From contig JAGBFZ010000274.1 of NCBI GenBank assembly GCA_018110855.1, positions 1 through 5,418 of the forward strand: a stretch of 5,418 nt of DNA, written 5' to 3'. The notes under the pieces were generated by a model. It worked only from the letters and a program-made list of their open reading frames with translations. It was not told the DNA's origin and did not search any database. Of the stretch, positions 1 to 5,403 are shown in pieces. Numbering within the stretch: the first letter of the stretch is position 1; each line of letters starts with the position of its first letter. Origin of the DNA: Oscillospiraceae bacterium. Lineage in GTDB: Bacteria; Bacillota; Clostridia; Oscillospirales; Ruminococcaceae. The position numbers were made by a program, and so were the translations under genes.

Positions 1-536
1 CCCTCGTCAAGAAGCATTTTTGTCTTTAGAAGTGCGATCTGGGTCTTTGCGTCGGGAATTTCGCCGTCCATCACCATTTTGACCGCCTTTTCAAGGGGAA
101 TACGAAGGACATCGAGAAATTCCCCCTCATCGGGACTTGAAGCTCCGAAATCAAGCCCTCTTGCAAGATACATATGGATCTTTTCGGAAAGATATGCCAC
201 AGACGGATAGCATACTCCGAGATAATCAAAGCTTTTGCATGAGGCTCCCGTTTCCTCGGTCAGTTCTCTGAGACCTGCAAGCCTGTGCTCCTCGCCCGGT
301 TCAAGCTTTCCTGCGGGTATCTCGAGAAGAGGTTCTCCGAAGGGATATCTGAACTGACGGACCATAATAACCTCGTTTTCGTCTGTAAGGGGAACAACGC
401 AGACTCCTCCCGAATGAAGCACAAGCTCCCGCCCCGCAACAGTGCCGTCCTCAAGAAGAGCCTTATCCTTCCTTACGGTGATAATGCGTCCCTCGAAAAC
501 GACTTCCTTTTCAATGGTCTTTTCACATAAATGCAT
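1..536 (-). CDS. Nudix hydrolase, ADP-ribose pyrophosphatase-like, partial (C-terminus beyond left edge)
   Basis: Reading the minus strand from ATG at 536-534 gives 178 uninterrupted codons up to the window edge, so the C-terminus is missing. Residues 76-98 match the Nudix box GX5EX7REUXEEXGU exactly: G76, E82, R90, E91, L92, E94, E95, G97, A98. E91, E94 and E95 would bind the catalytic metal. The N-terminal part (EVVFEGRIITVRKDKALLEDG, split as a short beta-rich lead) and the VRQFRYPF motif at 59-66 are typical of the NudF/ADP-ribose pyrophosphatase branch, a cytosolic enzyme that hydrolyses ADP-ribose to AMP and ribose 5-phosphate. The family is usually about 170-210 residues, so little is lost. 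The motif after the box, which in NudF enzymes reads like SPG, is here S112-V113-A114, so the substrate may differ. The start is supported by GGAGG at 551-547 and a promoter upstream. It is divergent from the YfhO gene. The family is certain; the substrate is inferred. Confidence 0.93.
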   Translation of the reverse strand, partial: MHLCEKTIEKEVVFEGRIITVRKDKALLEDGTVAGRELVLHSGGVCVVPLTDENEVIMVRQFRYPFGEPLLEIPAGKLEPGEEHRLAGLRELTEETGASCKSFDYLGVCYPSVAYLSEKIHMYLARGLDFGASSPDEGEFLDVLRIPLEKAVKMVMDGEIPDAKTQIALLKTKMLLDE

Positions 537-546
537 TATATTTTAA

Positions 547-551
547 CCTCC
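547..551 (-). promoter_or_regulatory. Ribosome binding site of the Nudix gene
   Basis: The plus strand CCTCC reads GGAGG on the minus strand, ten bases before the ATG at 536. This perfect anti-Shine-Dalgarno match fixes the Nudix start codon and gives the reading frame with the complete Nudix box. Confidence 0.85.
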
Positions 552-565
552 GATCAGGGAAAATA

Positions 566-582
566 TTCGTTCTTATAACGAA
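566..582 (-). repeat. Small inverted repeat / hairpin in the Nudix leader
   Basis: TTCGTT at 566-571 and AACGAA at 577-582 are perfect inverted copies separated by five bases. The element lies about 13-29 bases downstream of the predicted Nudix transcription start and 15 bases before its Shine-Dalgarno sequence. It could be an operator half-site pair or a small mRNA hairpin. Six base pairs with only two GC pairs make a weak stem, and there is no T-run after it in the minus direction that would make it a terminator. Function is not known. Confidence 0.45.
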
Positions 583-601
583 AGTCTGTTTCACTTTTAT
601 A

Positions 602-630
602 ATTATATCACATATTGCCCAATTTAACAA
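602..630 (-). promoter_or_regulatory. Sigma-A type promoter for the Nudix gene
   Basis: On the minus strand, TTGTTA (630-625) is followed after exactly 17 bases by TATAAT (607-602). TG sits one base ahead of the -10 box, giving an extended TGnTATAAT. Predicted transcription start is near 595, giving a leader of about 60 bases that contains the 566-582 inverted repeat and the GGAGG. The perfect -10, the extended element and ideal spacing make this a strong prediction. Confidence 0.75.
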
Positions 631-633
631 GAC

Positions 634-672
634 AAAAATCAGAATTTTTTTTATTAATTTCTGCTGATTTTT
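634..672. repeat. 9-bp inverted repeat between divergent promoters
   Basis: AAAAATCAG at 634-642 is the exact reverse complement of CTGATTTTT at 664-672, with a 21-base AT-only-or-nearly spacer holding a T-run. The repeat fills almost exactly the space between the -35 boxes of the two divergent promoters (625-630 and 674-679), and its centre (653) coincides with the centre between them (652). Each arm places an A/T tract just upstream of one promoter, so the arms could act as UP elements or as an operator for a shared regulator. A terminator is unlikely: the stem is AT-rich and no gene ends here. Confidence 0.4.
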
Positions 673-673
673 C

Positions 674-702
674 TTGTTTTTTCTTAGGAAAAATATTATA
701 AT
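674..702 (+). promoter_or_regulatory. Sigma-A type promoter for the YfhO-led operon
   Basis: TTGTTT (674-679) is followed after 17 bases by a consensus TATAAT (697-702). Predicted start of transcription is near 709, leaving a leader of about 64 bases before the ATG at 773. The TTG at 674 also opens the YfhO reading frame, but it is part of the -35 box and would not be in the transcript, so it cannot be the start codon. No other promoter of similar quality is seen ahead of the three downstream genes. Confidence 0.75.
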
Positions 703-755
703 AGTATATGTATGGTCGGTTATAAAGAATGATCGGCAAAAAGCCTATTGCAGAT

Positions 756-760
756 GGGAG
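756..760 (+). promoter_or_regulatory. Ribosome binding site of the YfhO-family gene
   Basis: GGGAG at 756-760 lies 12 bases before ATG 773. The spacing is slightly long, but this is the only purine-rich Shine-Dalgarno-like match between the promoter and the first in-frame ATG. Confidence 0.55.
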
Positions 761-772
761 AATTTACAAAAT

Positions 773-3583
773 ATGAAAAAAAATCTTAATATACAGAATC
801 AACCCGATAATGAGCCTTCCGAAAAGGGAATGGACGTTCAGAAAATAAATGTTAACATTATTGACGGCGGACGTGACGGCTCTGATATCTCAAAGCCGAA
901 AAAAGAAAACAAGCTCTTGAAAAAGCTATGGGAAGCTGTTAAATCAAAACGGAGTTATATATTCGCCTTTTTCATCCCTGCTGTCATACTGTTTATTGCA
1001 TATGCCGTTTTCGGAGTTCACCCTTTCGGGGATATGTCCGTGCTGGTACTCGACCTTAACGGTCAGTATGTTTATTATTTTGAAAATCTCCGTGATATCT
1101 TTCACGGAAACGGCAGCCCCTTTATTTCATGGAGCCGAAATCTGACAGGAGAGATAATGGGAATGTTTGCCTATTATCTGGCAAGCCCCTTTACGCTCAT
1201 ACCAATGCTGCTCCCCCGCTCAATTATGACCGAATCCCTGCTCATCATGCAGCTTTGCAAGGTGGGCGCAGCCTCTGTGACCTTTAATTATTATCTCAGA
1301 CATTCAAAGGGCAGCAAAAGCTCCACAGCAATGCTTTTCGGTATTCTGTATTCACTGATGGGCTATATGATAGTTCAGCTCATGAACCCCATGTGGCTTG
1401 ACGGACTTATCTACCTTCCCCTTATCGTTTACGGAATCGAGAAAATAATCGACGAAAACTGCTGGCTTCGTTTTATAATCCCCCTTGCGCTGATGTACAT
1501 GGCTCATTTCTATATCGGCTGGATGATAACCTTCTTCTCCATCATATATTTTCTCTACTATTATTTTGCAGGAAAGAAGGAATACACCTTTTCCTTCAAG
1601 AGCTTTTTCTTCTCGGGGATCAAGTTCGCTCTCGGAGGACTTATTGCCGCCATGACAGCGGCATGGGTGCTGATGCCTCTTTATTACTCGCTGAGTCTGG
1701 GCAAATTTGAATTTTCCAATCCCAGCTATGAGCTGAAAACACAGTTTGACTTTATAGACTTTTTCAAAAATATTCTTCCAAATGTCTATGACACCTGCCG
1801 TCCCGAAGGCTCACCCGTGATCTACTGCGGCGTATTGACCGTTATCCTTATCCCCCTGTTTTTCCTAAACAGCAAGATAAGATTCAGGCAGAAAATGGGC
1901 ATGGGCGCAGTGCTTATGAGTATACTTCTTTCAATGTATCTCTCCACCGCAGACCTTGCATGGCACGGCTTCCAGGTTCCCAACTGGCTTCCCTACCGAT
2001 ACAGCTTTACATTCAGCTTTATTCTCCTTGTAATGGCTGCAATGACCTTTGAACGGCTTGAGGGAATTTCCGTCAAGGAAATAGGCATAACAGGCTTTGC
2101 CTTGATGATCTATGCATTTTATGTAGGACGGCAGGACTTTAAAGGAGTAGATCTGGTAATGTCTGTGTGGTACACAGTGATATTTACGCTGGTCTACTGC
2201 ATAGTCCTCAGATTCATAAAGCTGTCTGACAGAACGCTCAGATCTGTTCTCACCTTTGTGCTGGGAATATTCATTGCAGGAGAGCTTTTCGGTTCAACTC
2301 TTTATACAATGAACGCCATCAACAAGGACGTTGTTTATTCCAAATACTCCTCCTACAACAGGTACATCACCTTAGGACGGGATACTGTCAAAAAGATACT
2401 CGATCAGGACAGCTTTGAGGACGGAGGCGTTTACAGAATAGAGAAAAATTACCACAGAACGGTAAATGACGCTCTTGCATTCGGCAGCTTCGGAATATCT
2501 CATTCAAGCTCGACTCTCAACGCCGCTCCTATCCAGTTTCTCCGCCGCCTCGGCTTCTCCTACGGAGGACATTACATCAAATACAAAGGCTCGACCTATT
2601 TCACTGACGCTCTGCTGGGGATAAAATATGTAATGGAAAAAGGCTCTGTTGAGGACGAGGAAATACCCGAAAACAAGCATTACGACGATCTTGTCCTTAC
2701 CAATAAGGACGAAAAGGATATATTTGCGGTTTACGAAAACCCCAATGCTCTTCCCGTTGCATTTATGGCGGACAGCTCTATCCTTGATGTAACTCTTGAA
2801 AAGGATAATCCCTTTGAAAATCAGAACAAGCTTCTCTCCCACCTTATTTCCGATGAATACACTCAGTATTTCAAGCAGATATCCATTGATAAGACCGTTC
2901 CCGAAAATGCAAAGCAGACAAGCTATGGTGCGCATATCAAATATGTTCCCATTGAAACAGGCAAAAACTCCCATATCGAATATATATTTGACGCTCCCAC
3001 CGAGGATATGATATATATGTATCTCCCCTCGAGCTATGAAAGAAAGGTAAATCTCTGGCTCAACAAGGAATTTCTCGATTACTATTTCGAGGGTGGAAAC
3101 ATGGTTATCCAGACTCTCGGAAGATTTGAAAAGAACGAGGAAATTTCTCTTATCGTAACTATTACAGAGCAAAAAAACGAGGTTCTTTTCAAGGATAAGC
3201 TTTTCTACTACCTTGACGAAGCGAAGTTCAACGAGGATATAAGCAAGCTCAAGGAGCATGGTCTCAGAATGACTCATTTCGAGGAGGACCATATCAAGGG
3301 CGAGATAACCGCAGAAAAGGACGGTGTAATGTTCACTACCATCAGCTGGGAGCCGGGCTGGACTATAAAGGTTGACGGTCAGAAGGTGGAGCCTGTAAAG
3401 ATCTGTGACGCTCTTATCGGAGTGGAGCTTACAGCGGGTACTCATGAGATCGAAATGACCTTCTTCCCCGAGGGTCTTAGCGTGGGAATTATCCTCTCAC
3501 TCAGCGGAATAATCGCGATCATCATTATTGCGGTTTCTGAAAAGAAGCCCGAAAAGATCCTTCTGGACAGACTGAATGACTGA
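773..3583 (+). CDS. YfhO-family polytopic membrane protein (GT-C-like glycosyltransferase candidate)
   Basis: A protein of 936 residues from ATG 773. The open frame extends upstream to a TTG at 674, but that overlaps the promoter, so ATG 773 with GGGAG upstream is chosen. Seen: a hydrophilic, charged tail of about 60 residues; TM1 at about 61-81; an outer loop with HPFGDM and DLNGQY (D94, Q98); then about 13 further hydrophobic segments to about residue 512, including AYYLASP (133-139) and WLPYRYSFTFSF (405-416); a soluble domain at about 515-900 with DALLGIKYVM (612-621) and PGWTIKVDGQ (861-870); and a last TM at about 902-921 with a short basic tail. This order and these motifs are those of YfhO (Pfam Bacterial membrane protein YfhO). 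In Bacillus and Listeria, YfhO-type proteins transfer sugars from a lipid-linked donor to lipoteichoic acid on the outer face. A similar surface glycosylation role here is inferred, and the acceptor is unknown. No CsbB-like donor-making enzyme lies in the window. First gene of the probable operon. Confidence 0.92.
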   Translation: MKKNLNIQNQPDNEPSEKGMDVQKINVNIIDGGRDGSDISKPKKENKLLKKLWEAVKSKRSYIFAFFIPAVILFIAYAVFGVHPFGDMSVLVLDLNGQYVYYFENLRDIFHGNGSPFISWSRNLTGEIMGMFAYYLASPFTLIPMLLPRSIMTESLLIMQLCKVGAASVTFNYYLRHSKGSKSSTAMLFGILYSLMGYMIVQLMNPMWLDGLIYLPLIVYGIEKIIDENCWLRFIIPLALMYMAHFYIGWMITFFSIIYFLYYYFAGKKEYTFSFKSFFFSGIKFALGGLIAAMTAAWVLMPLYYSLSLGKFEFSNPSYELKTQFDFIDFFKNILPNVYDTCRPEGSPVIYCGVLTVILIPLFFLNSKIRFRQKMGMGAVLMSILLSMYLSTADLAWHGFQVPNWLPYRYSFTFSFILLVMAAMTFERLEGISVKEIGITGFALMIYAFYVGRQDFKGVDLVMSVWYTVIFTLVYCIVLRFIKLSDRTLRSVLTFVLGIFIAGELFGSTLYTMNAINKDVVYSKYSSYNRYITLGRDTVKKILDQDSFEDGGVYRIEKNYHRTVNDALAFGSFGISHSSSTLNAAPIQFLRRLGFSYGGHYIKYKGSTYFTDALLGIKYVMEKGSVEDEEIPENKHYDDLVLTNKDEKDIFAVYENPNALPVAFMADSSILDVTLEKDNPFENQNKLLSHLISDEYTQYFKQISIDKTVPENAKQTSYGAHIKYVPIETGKNSHIEYIFDAPTEDMIYMYLPSSYERKVNLWLNKEFLDYYFEGGNMVIQTLGRFEKNEEISLIVTITEQKNEVLFKDKLFYYLDEAKFNEDISKLKEHGLRMTHFEEDHIKGEITAEKDGVMFTTISWEPGWTIKVDGQKVEPVKICDALIGVELTAGTHEIEMTFFPEGLSVGIILSLSGIIAIIIIAVSEKKPEKILLDRLND

Positions 3584-3586
3584 TAT

Positions 3587-3590
3587 GGAG
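3587..3590 (+). promoter_or_regulatory. Ribosome binding site deciding a GTG start
   Basis: GGAG at 3587-3590 lies nine bases before GTG 3600. The upstream ATG candidates at 3576 and 3585 have no purine-rich site at a workable distance, and the second ATG overlaps this GGAG. The site therefore favours the GTG start, which also gives a protein beginning with SRSYK directly after the initiator. Confidence 0.55.
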
Positions 3591-3599
3591 AAAAATACT

Positions 3600-3893
3600 G
3601 TGAGCAGAAGCTATAAAAGAACGCCAATTTGCAAGGAAACAAACAGCCGCTTTGGAAAAAGAAATGCGTCAAAAGCAGTTCGCCGCAAGGGCAGCGATGC
3701 AAATGGCTGTTATTACAAAAAAATTTTTTCAGGAAGAGACTATATCTGCGAATACCATGTTCACGAAAAGAGTTTCAGACAGTCCCTTGAGCAGTGGAGA
3801 GAAGCTTGGGAAAAATCAGGTTGGCTGAAGAATACTTTTCCCAATTGGAAACGTGCCTATCGAGCATGGCTGACATCCCGAAAAGTAAAATAA
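3600..3893 (+). CDS. Small basic, Trp-rich SRSYK-type protein of unknown function
   Basis: A 97-residue protein from GTG 3600. In-frame ATGs at 3585 and 3576 would add 5 or 8 residues, and the latter would overlap the YfhO stop. The GTG is preferred because of the GGAG nine bases upstream and because it places SRSYKRTPICK at the very N-terminus, as in small clostridial proteins I recall that begin MSRSYKKTPI(C)K. Seen: a strongly basic N-terminal third with KR at 20-21 and KAVRRK at 25-30; a middle segment YYKKIFSGRDYICEY (38-52); and a C-terminal half with five tryptophans (66, 70, 75, 83, 90) among charged residues, probably helical. Cysteines are at 11, 37 and 50. There is no signal peptide or membrane segment. 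It starts 16 bases after the YfhO stop and ends 13 bases before the reductase gene, so it is probably cotranscribed. The basic character suggests nucleic-acid or ribosome contact, but that is only a guess. No function is assigned. Confidence 0.75.
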   Translation: MSRSYKRTPICKETNSRFGKRNASKAVRRKGSDANGCYYKKIFSGRDYICEYHVHEKSFRQSLEQWREAWEKSGWLKNTFPNWKRAYRAWLTSRKVK

Positions 3894-3899
3894 GAAAGG
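3893..3899 (+). promoter_or_regulatory. Ribosome binding site of the reductase gene
   Basis: AGAAAGG, beginning at the stop codon of the preceding small gene, lies seven bases before ATG 3907. It is an imperfect but well-spaced Shine-Dalgarno site and suggests translational coupling with the small gene. Confidence 0.55.
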
Positions 3900-3906
3900 C
3901 AGCAAA

Positions 3907-4626
3907 ATGTCACATACAGTAATAATCACAGGCGCATCAAGAGGTATCGGCAGGGAATGTGCAAAGCAGTTTGCAAAAGCAGGCTATAACGTTGCCGCCG
4001 TATATAACAAAAGCGAAAAGGAAGCACAAAGCCTTAAAGAAGAGATCGGCTGCGAAATATTTAAATGCGACTGCTCTGTTCACAGCGAGGTATGCTCTGC
4101 CGTATCGGAAATAAACCGTGTTTTCGGGGGTGCAGAAGTGCTGATAAACAATGCGGGAATATCCGAACAAGCGTTGTTTTCGGATATTACCGAGGCAATG
4201 TGGGACAATATGTTTAACGTGAACGTAAAAAGCGTTTACAGCTTCACTCATGCAGCGCTCCCCTATATGATACACGAAAAATACGGCAGAATAATCAATA
4301 TTTCCTCTATGTGGGGACAGGTGGGAGCCTCCTGCGAGGTCCATTACAGCGCAGCAAAGGCGGCAGTCATCGGATTTACCAAGGCTCTCGCCAAGGAGGT
4401 CGGACTTTCGGGGATAACCGTTAACTGTATCGCTCCGGGCGTTATCGACACGGACATGAACTCTCACCTTGACGAGGAAACAATGTCATATCTGAAGGAG
4501 GAAACTCCCATGAACAGGCTCGGTTCCCCCGCAGATATTGCAAGGACTGCACTCTTCCTTGCCGACAAAAGCTCGGATTTTATAACAGGTCAGATAATCG
4601 GAGTTAACGGCGGATTTATAATCTGA
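3907..4626 (+). CDS. ymfI: Short-chain dehydrogenase/reductase, YmfI-like (probable EF-P 5-aminopentanone reductase; FabG-like)
   Basis: A complete 239-residue classical SDR. Seen: cofactor motif TGASRGIG at 8-15, with R12 suggesting NADPH; NNAG at 81-84; and the catalytic tetrad N106, S134, Y147, K151, with the usual 13- and 4-residue spacings found in FabG. The C-terminal region has PGVIDTDM (177-184) and the closing ITGQIIGVNGG. A generic annotation would be 3-oxoacyl-ACP reductase. However, the active-site segment WGQVGASCEVHYSAAK (136-151), followed by FTKALAKE, resembles the YmfI group rather than FabG of fatty-acid synthesis. In Bacillus subtilis, YmfI reduces the 5-aminopentanone group on elongation factor P to 5-aminopentanol, finishing a modification that helps polyproline translation. 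No other fab gene lies in the window, which agrees with a role outside lipid synthesis. The gene lies 13 bases after the small basic protein gene and 21 before the exporter gene. The SDR family is certain; the YmfI assignment rests on remembered motif similarity. Confidence 0.85.
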   Translation: MSHTVIITGASRGIGRECAKQFAKAGYNVAAVYNKSEKEAQSLKEEIGCEIFKCDCSVHSEVCSAVSEINRVFGGAEVLINNAGISEQALFSDITEAMWDNMFNVNVKSVYSFTHAALPYMIHEKYGRIINISSMWGQVGASCEVHYSAAKAAVIGFTKALAKEVGLSGITVNCIAPGVIDTDMNSHLDEETMSYLKEETPMNRLGSPADIARTALFLADKSSDFITGQIIGVNGGFII

Positions 4627-4636
4627 AAACCATTCC

Positions 4637-4642
4637 GGAGGA
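4637..4642 (+). promoter_or_regulatory. Ribosome binding site of the ThrE-type gene
   Basis: GGAGGA at 4637-4642 is followed by a five-base spacer and ATG 4648. This is a near-perfect site and fixes the start within the 21-base gap after the reductase gene. Confidence 0.8.
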
Positions 4643-4647
4643 TTTAA

Positions 4648-5403
4648 ATGAACGAAGTACAGCTTGCGGGCATATGCGCAGAGATAGCCCGTCTGATGAT
4701 AATATACGGCGCAGAAATATATCGTGTGGAGGATACCATTGCCCGTATCTGCCATGCATATAAGCATGATGAAGCGGAGATATATGCAACCCCTGCCAAC
4801 TTCATTATCACCGTCAAGGACAAAAGCAACACCCCCTATACCGATTCAAAAAGCATATCTGGACGGGATACCAATCTTGACAGAGTGGGCAGGATAAACG
4901 AGCTTTCCCGCTTTATCTGTGCGGAAAAGCCCGAAGCGGAAATCATTTTGCACCGTCTTGAGCAGATAAAGGAAAGAAAAACATATAGTCCAGCCGTCAT
5001 TTATATAAGCTATTTCATAACAGGAGCTGCATTTACCCTTTTCTTTGAAGGTGCCCCTATTGAAGCGCTTTTCGGCGGACTGCTGGGTCTGGTAATCAAC
5101 TTCATATCCCTCAGACTTAAAAAGGTAAACGCCAGCGCCTTTCTCAATGCAGTTGTCTGCTCAATGGCAGTATCGCTGATCGCGGTAATAATAAGCTATA
5201 TCGGCTTTGTTCCGAGGTTTGACAAAATGATAATCGGAGCGTCAATGTCTCTGGTTCCCGGAGTTGCACTGACAAACTGCATGAGAGACTTTATTTCGGG
5301 GGACTTCATCTCGGGGATCTACACTCTGACAGAAGCCCTACTGATAGCCGTTGGAATGGCTGTGGGCGCAGGCTCGGCAGTAGCCGCTGTAATAAAATTC
5401 TGA
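4648..5403 (+). CDS. Threonine/serine exporter family protein, ThrE N-terminal-type half (DUF1212/YjjP-like)
   Basis: A complete 251-residue membrane protein. Seen: a soluble N-terminal domain (about 1-112) with GAEIYRVEDTI at 21-31 and NLDRVGRINELSR at 76-88; then five hydrophobic segments at about 116-133, 137-155, 164-185, 192-208 and 224-246. The fourth leads into LVPGVALTNCMRD (202-214), a hallmark of the ThrE family (Pfam ThrE, formerly DUF1212). Corynebacterium ThrE is one long protein exporting threonine and serine; in many Firmicutes and in enterobacterial YjjP/YjjB the two halves are separate genes. The length fits the first half only, so a second half of about 150 residues (YjjB/DUF3815-like) should follow. 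Only 15 bases remain in the window after the stop, so it cannot be seen. Likely the fourth gene of the operon. The substrate is inferred from the family; in enterobacteria YjjPB has been linked to succinate export, so it is not certain. Confidence 0.9.
   Translation: MNEVQLAGICAEIARLMIIYGAEIYRVEDTIARICHAYKHDEAEIYATPANFIITVKDKSNTPYTDSKSISGRDTNLDRVGRINELSRFICAEKPEAEIILHRLEQIKERKTYSPAVIYISYFITGAAFTLFFEGAPIEALFGGLLGLVINFISLRLKKVNASAFLNAVVCSMAVSLIAVIISYIGFVPRFDKMIIGASMSLVPGVALTNCMRDFISGDFISGIYTLTEALLIAVGMAVGAGSAVAAVIKF

Noticed and set aside
285..530. 81-codon plus-strand frame and a 64-codon minus-strand frame in the left region
   Set aside because: Both overlap the minus-strand Nudix gene, which has a perfect Nudix box, a GGAGG site and a promoter. 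The real gene is open to the window edge.
634..690. Possible intrinsic terminator formed by the inverted repeat and T-rich stretch
   Set aside because: The stem has only three GC pairs and a 21-base loop, and no gene ends here: both flanking genes start from this region. A promoter-linked role is more plausible.
674..772. Extended N-terminus of the YfhO protein starting at TTG 674
   Set aside because: This TTG is part of the -35 box of the predicted promoter, so it lies upstream of the transcription start. The extra 33 residues are not family-like, and ATG 773 has a ribosome binding site.
2504..3445. Long 313-codon open frame on the minus strand inside the YfhO gene
   Set aside because: It lies wholly opposite a well-supported YfhO domain with recognisable motifs. 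The predicted protein has no recognisable domain and I see no promoter or Shine-Dalgarno site for it. It is best explained as a shadow of the codon pattern on the plus strand.
3442..3702. 86-codon minus-strand frame across the YfhO/small-gene junction
   Set aside because: It spans two plus-strand genes antisense. Its hydrophobic look reflects the reverse complement of the last YfhO membrane segment. I see no convincing start signal.
3717..3729. A7T6 run in the small gene as a programmed frameshift site
   Set aside because: The run is not phased as a standard slippery heptamer in the zero frame (it reads TAC AAA AAA ATT TTT), there is no evident stimulatory structure, and the zero frame already gives a full family-like protein.
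3937..4467. 176-codon minus-strand frame opposite the reductase gene
   Set aside because: It is antisense to a gene with all SDR catalytic motifs; no recognisable domain or start signal is seen.
4644..4832. Short minus-strand frames opposite the start of the exporter gene
   Set aside because: They overlap antisense to a ThrE-type gene with a strong GGAGGA site and family motifs, and have no recognisable features of their own.
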